Assembly (NCBI GenBank): GCA_032719365.1
Contig: CM064863.1
Coordinates: 23,197,137-23,261,136 of the forward strand
Length of the DNA stretch: 64,000 nt
Origin: Prinsepia uniflora
Lineage: Eukaryota; Streptophyta; Magnoliopsida; Rosales; Rosaceae
Direction: 5' to 3'
Shown here: in pieces, positions 36,561-46,800 of the stretch
Numbering within the stretch: the stretch's first letter is position 1
How the letters are laid out: every line of letters starts with the position of its first letter
Position numbers and translations under genes: made by a program
Notes under the pieces: generated by a model
The model's database searches: none
Seen by the model: the letters and a program-made list of their open reading frames with translations, nothing else
Told to the model about the DNA's origin: nothing

Positions 36561-37252
36561 TAAAAGATAGCCTTTTGTGATCCCGTGAGTAGGGCATAAA
36601 GCACAAAGTTCCTTAAACCTCTCGTAGTACTGCTGAAATTCTCATCATGTTCTTTCTGCTTGATTCCAGTGATCTCTTTTCTTAAGACCGTAATCTTTGA
36701 GGCAGGGAAATACTTGGTAAGAAACTCCTGAACCAACTTCTCCCAAGAGTCAATATGATTGGTTGGGAGACCCAAAAGCCATACCCGTGCTCTTTCTTCC
36801 AAGGACAACGGGAAAGCTTTCAGCTTCATGATTTCCAAGTCCGCATCATCCGGACACATACTACTAATGATGAATTGGAACTCCGTTAAGTGTTTGTGTG
36901 GATCTTCATTTCTGATTCCACGGAACTTGGGTAGTTGATGAAGGACTCCACTCTTAAGCTCAATATCTTTCTTGTTGGTTCGAGGCTGGGGATACTGGAT
37001 GCAGAAGTCTGTAGTGCCATTTGTGTTTGCACATGTCTGCTCCCGGATACTTAGGTTTCGTGCCATGGTTATCGGTGTTCCGAAAATCTGTTCTTCTTCT
37101 GAATTACTCTTCTCGCTTTTGGACTCACCGAATATTGGGGATGGAGGTTCGGACGAACCGGTTTGCTTAAGTGCGTCTCTGAATGTCGCGTTGCTTGGTG
37201 AGATGTCAAGTTGTCTTCTCAGCCGATCAAGCTTAGATTGACGAGCACTCAT
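36561..37252 (-). pseudogene. Athila-type gag N-terminal part (frameshifted near 36640)
   Basis: Starting at the ATG at 37252, it has the capsid block: GVLHQLPKFRG, DPHKHLTEF, LKAFPLSLEERARVWLLGLP, FLTKYFPASKITVLRKEI. Near 36640 the frame shifts by one base, and the family's next block (YERFKELCALCPTHG-like) is only readable in the other frame. That other frame runs on into the knuckle segment. Only a few bases before the ATG the sequence becomes the Tekay-type LTR fragment, so no Athila leader or PBS remains. Confidence 0.85.
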
Positions 37253-37255
37253 TCA

Positions 37256-37795
37256 TAAGGCAACCAACCCAAAGCAGCCAAGTGTCACTAGACACAAATC
37301 CCAAGGCAACAATTACCAACATGCCCTTTTTATGGTAAATTACCATTTTGCCCTTACCATATCTTGACCTAAATCTGAATCATTCGAAACCCGATGACAG
37401 CGTACCGCCTGTCGTTGTACTCAGAGGCTCGAGACCTACCTAATGGTCCTTGAAACACGTGAAAAGTCCATGTCGTATGAAAAGTCAACAAATTGCCCCT
37501 TTTTAACCAAATTACCAAATTACCCTCGAACTTCCGAACATCATAACTTTTTCCTCGAATGTCGGAATCGGATGTGCCACCTGTCTATGAATTCGTGACG
37601 TCCCGAACTACGTCACAGTCATTGGTCAAAATCCATTTGACCGCCGGAACGAAATGTCAACTATTTACCCAAATCGAGGGGTAAAACCGTCATTTCGCAC
37701 CGTCCGTCCAAAATCATCCAACTAATCACCGATTAACTTCACTAATCTATCATTAACCACTAATATAATCTCGGTTTACGGGACGGGTCATTACA
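37256..37795 (-). repeat. 5' end fragment of a Tekay/Del-type LTR
   Basis: The minus strand starts TGTAATGACCCGTCCCG and runs colinear with the 5' parts of the solo LTRs and the LARD LTR: the GTTGAC repeats, the GACAGGTGGCAC block, AAAGGGCAT and CTTGGGATTTGTG. The inner end near 37256 abuts the Athila gag start. Confidence 0.8.
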
Positions 37796-38530
37796 TAAAT
37801 GGTGTCCCTTCAAAAATGAATTTGCACCTGTTTGTCCAAATACTCGAGCATGTAAAGGCAATGTATGAGGCTACCCGATCAGCATTAACCCCCGGGTGGG
37901 CCACGGAAGAGAGGACCTGGTTCAACCAAATATCAAAAGAAGTGATACTATGAATGTCGACTTTTTAGCCCAAAGACCCTCCAAACCACACACATTGGGC
38001 TCCATGACATTCAAGGAGGGCATGCTCCACAGTTTCCGGTTGTATCTCGTATAATGGGCACAAAGGGGAGCCTCCAAGATGGCGATAAAAAAGGCTTGCC
38101 CGAGTGGGGATGCATCGCTTGGTAGCCCTCCATAGAAAGTTTCTAACCCTAGGGGTGGTTTTGATCTTCCAAATCTGTCTCCAGACCCCAGGAGGAACAA
38201 AATTAGAGGTAGAGGCTCGAGCAAGAGTAGAACCGTCCGGTTGAGGTAACAAACTTTTAATCAAAGTGTATCCTGATTTGACACTATACTGACCACATGA
38301 ATTATGAGGCCAAATCAGCCTATCATCCTCCTCTAGACAACCGATAGGGATATTTTTAATTTGCTCCCCCTCCGTCCTTGAAATTTGATTGGAGATGTCA
38401 CCAAGCATCCATTCTGATTGACCCCGATCAATTAGGGCAGAGACCTTGAGATTCGGTTCAAAAATGTGACCAGGGCTGTGGTGAAGTCTCCCATCACCCC
38501 TAGTCGGTCCAACGTGCAGAAAATCCAAAT
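37796..38530 (-). pseudogene. 5' half of LINE copy 1: reverse-transcriptase zinc-binding (zf-RVT) region
   Basis: The minus strand has the zf-RVT pattern of plant LINE ORF2: LIWPHNSCGQYSVKSGY, VWRQIWKIKTTPRVRNFLWR, RCIPTRASLF, PLYEIQPETVEHALLEC. It is open from 38528 to about 37922, where a stop occurs. A shifted frame then reads to a CKFIFEGTPF-type end at the insertion point. The RNase H half is at 18072-18846. The right end near 38530 is a 5' truncation, common for LINE copies. Confidence 0.85.
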
Positions 38531-38639
38531 TGCAACATGATAATTAATAGGAAGAATTCTTCAAAAATAATTTTAGACTTCAAATTTGAAAAAGTTTTAT
38601 TATTCGACATTAAAATATTAGATTAATCATTTATGGCTT

Positions 38640-38890
38640 ACGGTTTAGTTCGCCCTCCAAACGCCCATTACGTAAACATCCCCGCCACACTCCTAAAACT
38701 TTCTATACTATATCATTAAATCACAAACAACATCAATTTCATTCTTAATTAGTTTTACAAAAAATTAATTAAAATATATAAGTTCAAATATAAAATTATT
38801 TTAAGTTTAATTATAAAATAGAGGGTTAGAATCCTAATCGTACATTATATAAGAGGTTGACAATAAACACGCATGATTAAAAAATAGTGG
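38640..38890 (+). repeat. Copy 2 of the AT-rich dispersed repeat
   Basis: Aligns by eye with the reverse complement of 9428-9690, including TTTAAGTTTAATTATAAAAT and GGTTAAAAAATAG-like blocks. Confidence 0.55.
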
Positions 38891-39109
38891 AAAGAATGTA
38901 GGCCTCGTTTGGAACATCGTACTGTACTAATTATTTCAGTAGAATAGACTAATCTATTTATCGGATAGACTAACTATTTATTCAGGCATTTGGTGCTCTA
39001 CCGATAAAAACACTGATTATATTATATAAGCCGGATTATATTATAGTAGATAATATGAAACATTTATATCATAAATATTAATTATGTGTATTATTATTAT
39101 TTATTTTAA

Positions 39110-39371
39110 TTAATTATTGATATATTATTATTATTACTATTATTACTATTACTATTACTATTACTATTATTATTACTATTATTATTATTATTATTATTAT
39201 TACTATTATTATTACTATTATTATTACTATTATTATTATTATTATTATTACTATTATTATTATTATTACATTTTTTAAGTTTACTATTATTAGAAGTATG
39301 ATTATTATGGTTATTATTATTATTACTATTACTATTATTATGGTTATTATTATTATTACTATTACTATTAC

Positions 39372-39416
<45 letters not shown>

Positions 39417-39420
39417 GACG

Positions 39421-39485
<65 letters not shown>

Positions 39486-39495
39486 ATTTTTTAAG
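39110..39495. repeat. Large TTA/ATT microsatellite, internally duplicated
   Basis: About 380 bp of ATT/ACT triplets. The block ATTACATTTTTTAAGTTTAC occurs at about 39266 and again at about 39481, so the array has been duplicated as a unit. The long Asn or Ile frames that result are artefacts. Confidence 0.95.
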
Positions 39496-40051
39496 TTTAC
39501 TAATCATTTGACTATTTAATATAGATAATTTCGTGGATATTATTTTAATGTGTCTGATACATATAAAAGCACTCAATTGTAGCTAATTAATACAAGCGGT
39601 ATCAAACATTGATTTCATACTATATTATTTTATTCATTCTCTTATACAATATACCAGACATAGCCTTAGAGTAAAGAATTGTCGACATAACTAATTTAAA
39701 TCACCCATTTGAATAACAATAACAGATTGGTAAAAAAAAATTAAAGAATTTTTATTTCTGAATCCACAATTTACATCGCTTTCCTTTAAAAGAAAGATAA
39801 ACGAGTCTAAACAGGAAAAAAAAAAAAACCACCCACAAATATATGAGAAAAAATAAATAAAAAAATGAAAGAAAACACTTTTATAACAAGAACAACTGCT
39901 TTTCTTTATCAATCTAACCATTGAGCAGTCTCCAACCAAGAAGACCACAATGTACTAAATCCACCCGGCCACCAATATTAATCCTAGCTTCATGCATGCA
40001 TCCATGTCTGGGTGCTTTGAAAAAAGCCAAATTAATGCAGATGCAGGCCAC

Positions 40052-40579
40052 CTAACAACCACAGCAAAACCAATTTCTCTGCACCCAATTAAAGAGAGCA
40101 ATTCATTAGAGTCGTCCCCATTAATATTATAAATTAGTGATATTGTTTAGAAAAAACCAGAATATATATATACCTTTTTGAGATACTTGTGTTTGTGATG
40201 TTCTTGACGGCCGGTTCCGTAATTTTGTGGCGCTGCAGGTACAATCAATGGAGTCCCACCGGACTTTTTGTCATCTCTAGCCTTGTTGAATATCACTGTA
40301 AACCCTTCACTTGAGGCAGGATCGTTCACGTCCCACTCACCAAATTTCGGTAGAGGACCGCCGAGAGGCCTTCCTGCAGTCTCGTACTGCAAATCAACAA
40401 ATCAAATAACCATCAGCCATTCATAATCTTCCCTCATATTTGATTTTAATTTAGTCCGGGGGAAAGGGAGAGCACAACCATCTTCAGTCTTCACTACCCG
40501 GCCAGTAATTAATTATTAAAAATACTGCACGGCATGCATGATTGAAAATGAAAAAAAAAAAACAACTTACCGATGCCAT
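40052..40579 (-). CDS. NOI-domain (RIN4-like) small protein, three exons
   Basis: NOI proteins are small plant proteins sharing the domain found in the immune regulator RIN4, usually membrane-anchored by C-terminal acylation. Exons on the minus strand: 40579-40571 (ATG GCA TCG), 40386-40174, 40078-40052. The introns are GT-AG and the joined frame is 82 aa plus TAG. The central exon has the NOI core PLPKFGEWDVNDP then FTVIFNKARDDKK. PKFGEW matches the known protease-recognition form of this domain. The last exon encodes WFCCGC, the Cys-rich end expected for palmitoylation. The first exon is only nine bases of coding sequence, so the gene is easily missed. A TA(n) run at about 40697-40721 could serve as TATA. 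Which NOI paralogue this is cannot be said. Confidence 0.88.
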
Positions 40580-41861
40580 GATTTTTGAATGAATCTGGCA
40601 GGGGAGATTTGAATTGAGATGGATGGAATTGTTGTACGTGCAGGTTTGAGGTTGATTGAATATGCAATTACCTTAAATAATTAAGACACGCCCACACATA
40701 TATATATATATATATATATATAATGGTGGGACTGGGGCGGCCGGTCCAAGGATTCGGTGCTTTCTAAACTGCCGTCTGGCTCTGGGACGCCAGGAACAAA
40801 GAGTACCGTTTGAGAAAGCGCGTCGTTTGGTCAACGCGGTCGCCTCTTGTTTCCTCATTTGATAATTTCCAAGCACCCCATTCATCAACCTTTGAGTGTT
40901 TCTTCTTTGCTTTTTTGGTTTTGTCCTGTTTTTTTTCTTGTGGTAAAAACAGAGCAGGTAATTACGTATCGGTAAAAAAACAGAAGAAATAAATAAATAA
41001 GCTCTTGAATTGAAGAGGTTGCTGTCTAACGAAAATGGTTGATGTGAGTAGTATAACACTTTCAATTTTTTTAAGAGAGGTATGGAATTTGAAAATTCTT
41101 GCTCTCGTATGGAGTTATTACATTGACCAACACTTTACTTTTTAAGGACTTACTAGGTGCAAGCAGGGATTAGTCTGAACTTGATTATAGTTTAAAGGTG
41201 TCACCCATTGCGATAGAGCCCGTCCAGGACATCTCGTGAGTCGAGAACCTTGGATCAATAAAGAAGAGGTTGTTGTCTTGAATAGTGGACTACAACTATA
41301 TTCAACTAACAATTACCACATTACATAGATGGAAATACTAAAACTCTAAAGTTCTGTTTTGTATTGTTTTTTTTTTAAAAAACTATTTTATTTGATAATA
41401 ATAAAAATAAAAATCTTGCATTTTTTAAAAAATAATAGATTTTTGTGACAATTTTTAAAAGCAATACCCATATTACTTTTAAAAGCGGCTTTCATTATAG
41501 TGTTTAACTATCCATCCTCATCCTCCCTCCATTATATTACTTCGATCTTATAATCCCCTCAAAAGTTTACAACAATCCATCCCAAAACCACTATTCAAAA
41601 GAAAGAAGAAAAATGCACTGAGAGAAATGAAGAAATTAATTAATTAATAAAGTCCATTTCCAGATCTTGATTCACAGTTCTTGTGCTTCTCTTATCTCCT
41701 TAACGTCGTCGTTTCCAACAACCCCTTTGATAATTCTTTCGATTTGGATTGCGACGTCATTGGATTTCTCGGCTCATTTCAGGGCCCAAATCTAAATCAA
41801 TCCTCCAATTTCAATTCCTTTACTTTGATGGGTTTCGCGGCCCTCAATTCACTCTGAAATT
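40580..41861. other. NOI gene promoter region and spacer
   Basis: Contains a TA dinucleotide repeat (40697-40721) and an old SINE copy (41044-41256). The stretch 41690-41860 may be the decayed 5' end of the LRR-RLK relic, but I cannot read a convincing frame there. Confidence 0.45.
41044..41256 (+). repeat. Old SINE-like copy
   Basis: Aligns with 59706-59916 at roughly 70-75%. Shared blocks include TTAAGAGAGGT, CTCGTATGGAGT, GGATTAGTCTG, CACCCATTGCGAT and CCTTGGAT. The poly(A) and target duplications are no longer clear. Confidence 0.6.
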
Positions 41862-42153
41862 ATGGGAACTCCTGAAATTAGCTCCACTTCACTAGATGCC
41901 GACTTTACCCATAATGGCTTTCAAGCCTTGGACGATACCACTAGCAGTGGCAATGCTCAGCTACATCCTCAGCCCCCGCCGACCTTTCGAGAGTCTCAAC
42001 TTTAGGGTTCGATCCCATCCAACCTCGGCATGATCCAACATCTCCAAAGTCTCAATCTTTCCAACAACTCCTTTAATGAGTTGCTTCTGAACTCGATTTT
42101 CAGTGCCACCGAGCTTCGAGTTTTTTATTTATCATTCAATTTCATCTCCGGAG

Positions 42154-42734
42154 TGTTGGAATGTAAGCTGCACCTGGATTAAGTTTGATCAAGCTGCAAT
42201 GCAGCTGATCAAACACTCAAATGAAACCTTGCCACCTGTATTAAATTCTGTTAGTAAGAGCACGTGTGAGAGGTGTGTGTGTGTGGCTTAGTGAGCAAGA
42301 AATCATGTAGTATGTGTGTGTGATGATGTCATTCTCTCTAACAGAATTGCACAGAGAAGAATGTATGTAATGATTGAAAATCATAGAGAATCACTAAGAG
42401 AAACGTATGACTCTCTCTAAATGGTGAGAGCATAGAAAATCCAGAATATTTGCTCCTGGTGGCATTTTATCAAACACCTTCTGTGCATTCATTAAAACAG
42501 AAAACCTTGAGTTCATTTTCATCATTGATCAATCCATATCTTTTCATCCTTTACAAATCTAACGCTCTGATCATTCAATTCATATCCTACTCTAGCCTAA
42601 CCACATCTGTTTTCAACTAAGAGTGTGAGATAGAAGTTGTACCTCAAGCAAGAAGCCTTCACTGAGAAAACCTGCTCTGAAAACTTATCCTAAACCTTCA
42701 TTGATCTTTGATCTTCAGGCCTTGAAATCCAACA
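42154..42734 (+). repeat. 5' LTR of intact Copia
   Basis: TGTTGGAATG...AATCCAACA; an inverted TGTTGGA/TCCAACA pair marks the ends. Confidence 0.95.
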
Positions 42735-42746
42735 TGGTATTAGAGC
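42735..42746 (+). other. Primer binding site of intact Copia
   Basis: TGGTATTAGAGC directly follows the 5' LTR. It is complementary to initiator tRNA-Met except at one base. Confidence 0.88.
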
Positions 42747-42801
42747 TTCGGTTCTGATCTGTGAACTGGGGTGTGTACTGTGAAGAAAAAAAAAAACAGA
42801 A

Positions 42802-45800
42802 ATGGCAGGAGCAAGCAGTGAGCTGAGAGTTCCAATTTTTGATGGAAATAACTATGAGTTTTGGAGCATCAAGATGCGTACCTTGCTCAGAGCTCAAGAT
42901 CTGTGGGAGCTCGTTAACAGAGGAGTGAATGCTGATCCTGAAGGAGAAGAAGGAGCAATGGTGGTGCCTTCCCGTGCAGACTTGATCAGAGATGCAAAGG
43001 CCCTCGGGTTCATACAAACTTCTGTTGTGGATTCCATCTTCTCAAGGATAGCAAATGAAGAAAACTCTAAGGCAGCATGGGATCTGTTAAAGAGGGAATT
43101 TCGTGGTGATCAGAAGGTAAGATCTGTTAAACTACAAGGATTGAGAAGGGATTTTGATTATATTAGAATGAAAGATGATGAAACACTGCATGCATATTTG
43201 TCTAGACTATACTCTATAGTTGATCAAATAAGGTCTTATGGTAAAGATATAAAAGAAGCAAGGATGGGGCAGAAAATCCTCATAAGCTTAACTAGGACCT
43301 ATGATCCTATAGTTTCAATCCTAGAGGAAACCAAAGATCTAGATGAAATAAATGCGCAGGAACTGATTGCTTCCATTAAAGCTTATGACCAGAGGCTTGG
43401 ACTTCACACTGAAAGTTCTTCCGAAAAAGCCTTCTCAAGTCATGTTAAGCCATGGATAAGCAAAGCTAAGAAGAGTATGAGTTCAGGGAGCAAACCCTGG
43501 GTTAAGAAAACAGAAAGTGATTCTGGACACCACAAAGGAGAAACCAAGGGAGAGGGTGAAACTAAGCCTACCTGCAAGGTGTGTAGCAAGAAGCATTTTG
43601 GAAATTGCTGGTTTAAAACCAGAAAATGTTTTAAATGTAACAAAATGGGTCATTATGCTAAGGACTGTCATAGCAAGGGCAATGTCAATATTGCTCAGCA
43701 GATAGAAGATGATGCAGCCATGTTTTATGCCTGTCATTCAATTACTACTTCTAAGAATGCTGATATCTGGTATTTGGACAGTGGTTGTAGTAACCACATG
43801 ACCTCTCAAGAATCAACATTGATTGATCTTGATAGAACCTTGAAGTGCAGGGTAAAAATGGGGACAGGAGAGCTGGTGGAAGCCAAAGGCAAGGGCTCTC
43901 TGGTTATCAAGACACAGGGGGGTGACAGAATGATAAGAGAAGTGATGTTAGTGCCTGGCTTGGATGAGAACCTGTTAAGTGTTGGGAAAATGGTGGAGCA
44001 TGGATATAATCTGGTTTTTGAAGGGAGGAAAGAAACTATCTATGAGCAGGGACATGAAATAGCTAGGGTTGCTATGACCAGTAATAGGTGTTTTCCTTTA
44101 ACTTTCCAGCAAGTTCTTCCAATGGCTAATGTGGCAGTAGAAGAAGGAAGTTCATGGTTGTGGCACAGAAGATATGGACACTTGAATCGTTCAAGTTTGT
44201 CTTCACTAGTCACTAATGATATGGTGATTGGTATGCCTAGACTTTCTAAGAAAAAGGAATGCTGTGAGGGCTGTGTTTTTGGAAAGCAACATGTGGAGAC
44301 CTTTGAGAAAGGTGCTTGGAGATCAACACAGTTGCTGGAATTGATACATACAGACCTATGTGGACCAATGCAAACTGAGACTTTAAGTGGGAACAAATAC
44401 TTTCTCACGTTTATTAATGACTATTCAAGAATGTGCTGGTCCTATCTCCTAAGACACAAATCAGGAGTATTCAATGCATTCAAGAAGTTCAAGGCTATGG
44501 TTGAACTTCAGACAGGGAAAAGGATCAAGAAAATCAGAAGTGATAGGGGTGGGGAATTTACATCTCAGAAATTTCTGAATTATTGTGAAGATTTGGGGAT
44601 TCAAAGGCAACTTACTGTTGCTTACTCACCACAACAGAATGGTGTTGCAGAGAGAAAGAACAGAACTATTGTGGAGATGGCTAAAACAATGATCCATGAC
44701 AAGAATATGCCCTACATGTTTTGGGGTGAAGCAGTGACTACTGCAGTCTATTTGCTTAATAGGTGCCCAACCAAGGCCTTAAAGAAGAAAACTCCTTTTG
44801 AAGTGTATAGTGGGAGAAAACCAGGAATAAGTCATCTGAGAGTTTTTGGATCAATCTGTTTCTACCATGTTCCTAGCCAACTAAGACAGAAGTTGGATTC
44901 TTCTGCAGTAAGGGGAGTGTTTTTGGGTTATGGTAGCTGTGAAAAGGGGTACAGAATTTATTGTTTAGAAACCAAGAAAGTTGTGGTTTCTAGAACTGTT
45001 ACCTTCAAAGAAAGTGCAAGATGGAATTGGGAAGAAAACTTAGAAGTCAGTATTCCTTGTTTTCCCGATATACTCACTGCAACTGGTACTGAAAACAGTG
45101 AAGCAGAAGTACCAAGACAGACTCAATCTGAGACTGCAGGTAATACAGGTGAAGAGACAGATTCAGAGACTAGTTCAACTCCTGTAAAGATTAGGAGTCT
45201 GGATGAAATCTATGCTAGATGCCATGCGGCTATTGTGGAACCTGAATCTTTCCAAGAAGCTGTTCAAGACAAAGGATGGCAGAAGGCTATGGAGACAGAG
45301 ATTGAGATGATTGAGAAAAATGAAACCTGGAGTCTTGTGGATAGACCTAGTGAGAAGCCTGTGATTGGAGTTAAATGGGTCTACAAGACCAAACTAAATC
45401 TGGATGGAACAGTTCAAAAACTCAAAGCCAGACTTGTAGTAAAGGGGTACTCACAAAAACATGGGATTGATTTTCATGAGACATTTGCACCAGTGGCTAG
45501 ACTTGATACAATCAGAGTGCTAATTGCTCTAGCTGCTCAAAGAAGCTGGAAGCTGTTTCAGCTAGATGTGAAATCAACTTTTCTCAATGGTATTCTAGAA
45601 GAGGATGTCTATGTAGATCAACCAGAAGGTTTCACAAGACAGGGTCATGAAGACAAGGTGTTTAAGTTGCAGAAAGCTCTCTATGGACTAAAGCAAGCAC
45701 CAAGGGCTTGGTACTCGGAGATTGATTGTTATCTACTGGACTGTGGATTCTTAAGGAGCACAAGTGAAGCCACATTGTATTTGAAGGTGAAAAAGGGAGA

Positions 45801-46800
45801 AGGTACCTTAATTGTTTCTATCTATGTTGATGATATCCTCTATACAGGTGATAACACTGAAATGATGGAGAAATTCAAACAAGATATGATGAAGAGGTAT
45901 GAGATGACAGACATGGGTTTACTTCATCATTTTCTTGGAATTGGGGTTATTCAGTCCAGTTCAGGGATTTTTATTCAGCAAAGGAAGAATGCTTCTTCCT
46001 TGCTTGAAAAATTTGGACTCAAAGGGTGTAAATCAGTGAGCATTCCCCTAGTAGCTAATGAGAGGTTAAGAAGAGATGATGGAAGTGAAGCTGCTGATAA
46101 ACAGCTCTACAGACAGATTGTTGGCAGTTTATTGTACTTAACAGCCACAAGACCTGATGTGATGTATGCTACTAGTCTACTGTCAAGATACATGCATAAT
46201 CCAACCAAGAAACATCTTGGGACAGCAAGAAGGGTCCTTAGATACATTCAAGGAACTTTGGATTATGGCATAGAGTATAAGAAGAGTGAAGATTCTACCC
46301 TAATAGGCTACTGTGACAGTGATTGGGGGGGGGGGGGCTCTGAAGATGACAGTAAAAGCACCTCTGGATACGTTTTCACTTTTGGAAATGGTGTTTTCTC
46401 CTGGGCCTCAATCAAGCAGAATTGTGTGGCACTATCAACTGCAGAGGTAGAGTATGTAAGTGCTGCTGAGGCCACAACACAGGCAGTGTGGCTCAGGTTT
46501 ATCCTACAGGATCTTGGAGAAGAACAGTTAGGACCTACTGTCCTTAACTGTGATAACCAATCTGCCATAGCCATGACAAAGAATCATGTTTTTCACAACA
46601 GAACTAAGCATATCAGTAGGAAGGTGCACTACATCAGAGACTCTATGCAGAATGGGGAAGTTCTACTGCAATACTGCAGAACTGAGGATCAGGTGGCAGA
46701 TATCCTAACTAAAGCTCTTCCTAAGACAAGATTTCACTACCTAAGGGGTCTCCTAGGGGTCAAACCAGAATGCAGCTTAGGAAGGGGTGTTGGAATGTAA
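42802..46800 (+). CDS. Copia gag-pol polyprotein, intact, 1332 aa
   Basis: Domains in order. Gag capsid (about 1-230) begins with FDGNNYEFWSIKMRTLL. The CCHC knuckle CFKCNKMGHYAKDC is at about 276-289. The protease active site WYLDSGCSNHM is at about residue 326. The GAG-pre-integrase zinc domain (WLWHRRYGHLN...CEGCVFGKQH) starts at about 452. The integrase core has Asp in HTDLCGP (about 517), Asp in RSDRGGEF (about 581) and Glu in VAERKNR (about 617). RT runs from about 850 with LDVKSTFLNG, YGLKQAPRAW and YVDDILYTG (about 1009). RNase H has CDSDWGGG (about 1170), STAEVEY (about 1215) and NCDNQSA (about 1250), and ends in ADILTKALPK. The stop codon lies 11 bases into the 3' LTR. A 13-base G run (46325-46337) inside the RNase H coding is a likely slippage site but keeps frame here. 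All catalytic residues I checked are present. Confidence 0.96.
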   Translation: MAGASSELRVPIFDGNNYEFWSIKMRTLLRAQDLWELVNRGVNADPEGEEGAMVVPSRADLIRDAKALGFIQTSVVDSIFSRIANEENSKAAWDLLKREFRGDQKVRSVKLQGLRRDFDYIRMKDDETLHAYLSRLYSIVDQIRSYGKDIKEARMGQKILISLTRTYDPIVSILEETKDLDEINAQELIASIKAYDQRLGLHTESSSEKAFSSHVKPWISKAKKSMSSGSKPWVKKTESDSGHHKGETKGEGETKPTCKVCSKKHFGNCWFKTRKCFKCNKMGHYAKDCHSKGNVNIAQQIEDDAAMFYACHSITTSKNADIWYLDSGCSNHMTSQESTLIDLDRTLKCRVKMGTGELVEAKGKGSLVIKTQGGDRMIREVMLVPGLDENLLSVGKMVEHGYNLVFEGRKETIYEQGHEIARVAMTSNRCFPLTFQQVLPMANVAVEEGSSWLWHRRYGHLNRSSLSSLVTNDMVIGMPRLSKKKECCEGCVFGKQHVETFEKGAWRSTQLLELIHTDLCGPMQTETLSGNKYFLTFINDYSRMCWSYLLRHKSGVFNAFKKFKAMVELQTGKRIKKIRSDRGGEFTSQKFLNYCEDLGIQRQLTVAYSPQQNGVAERKNRTIVEMAKTMIHDKNMPYMFWGEAVTTAVYLLNRCPTKALKKKTPFEVYSGRKPGISHLRVFGSICFYHVPSQLRQKLDSSAVRGVFLGYGSCEKGYRIYCLETKKVVVSRTVTFKESARWNWEENLEVSIPCFPDILTATGTENSEAEVPRQTQSETAGNTGEETDSETSSTPVKIRSLDEIYARCHAAIVEPESFQEAVQDKGWQKAMETEIEMIEKNETWSLVDRPSEKPVIGVKWVYKTKLNLDGTVQKLKARLVVKGYSQKHGIDFHETFAPVARLDTIRVLIALAAQRSWKLFQLDVKSTFLNGILEEDVYVDQPEGFTRQGHEDKVFKLQKALYGLKQAPRAWYSEIDCYLLDCGFLRSTSEATLYLKVKKGEGTLIVSIYVDDILYTGDNTEMMEKFKQDMMKRYEMTDMGLLHHFLGIGVIQSSSGIFIQQRKNASSLLEKFGLKGCKSVSIPLVANERLRRDDGSEAADKQLYRQIVGSLLYLTATRPDVMYATSLLSRYMHNPTKKHLGTARRVLRYIQGTLDYGIEYKKSEDSTLIGYCDSDWGGGGSEDDSKSTSGYVFTFGNGVFSWASIKQNCVALSTAEVEYVSAAEATTQAVWLRFILQDLGEEQLGPTVLNCDNQSAIAMTKNHVFHNRTKHISRKVHYIRDSMQNGEVLLQYCRTEDQVADILTKALPKTRFHYLRGLLGVKPECSLGRGVGM

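Larger units (their letters stand above)
18847..37795 (-). mobile_element. Compound 18.9 kb insertion in the LINE: Tekay-type LTR ends around an Athila-like Gypsy element, TSD TAAAT
   Basis: The left end TGACATGACCC and the right end GGGTCATTACA form TG...CA termini. They are flanked by TAAAT at 18842-18846 and 37796-37800. The outer ends match the 3' and 5' ends of the TGTAACGACCCG... LTR family seen elsewhere in the window. The inside is an Athila-like element (3' LTR, two PPTs, integrase, RT, protease, gag). I infer that a Tekay/Del-type LTR inserted first and Athila then inserted into it. The Athila 5' LTR and leader, and most of the host LTR, were lost at the right junction near 37255. 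Confidence 0.75.
38531..40051. other. AT-rich spacer with microsatellite
   Basis: No gene seen. Contains the second copy of the dispersed AT-rich repeat (38640-38890) and the TTA/ATT microsatellite (39110-39495). Confidence 0.6.

Noticed and set aside
37275..37325. Apparent Athila primer binding site (TTGGTAATTGTTGCCTTGGGATT resemblance)
   Set aside because: The same stretch is colinear with the Tekay-type solo LTR at about 51285-51320 (AAAGGGCATTTTGG...CTTGGGATTTGTG), so LTR homology explains it better.
39106..39576. 156-codon Asn-rich and 73-codon Ile-rich frames
   Set aside because: Translations of the TTA/ATT microsatellite; no start context or conservation.
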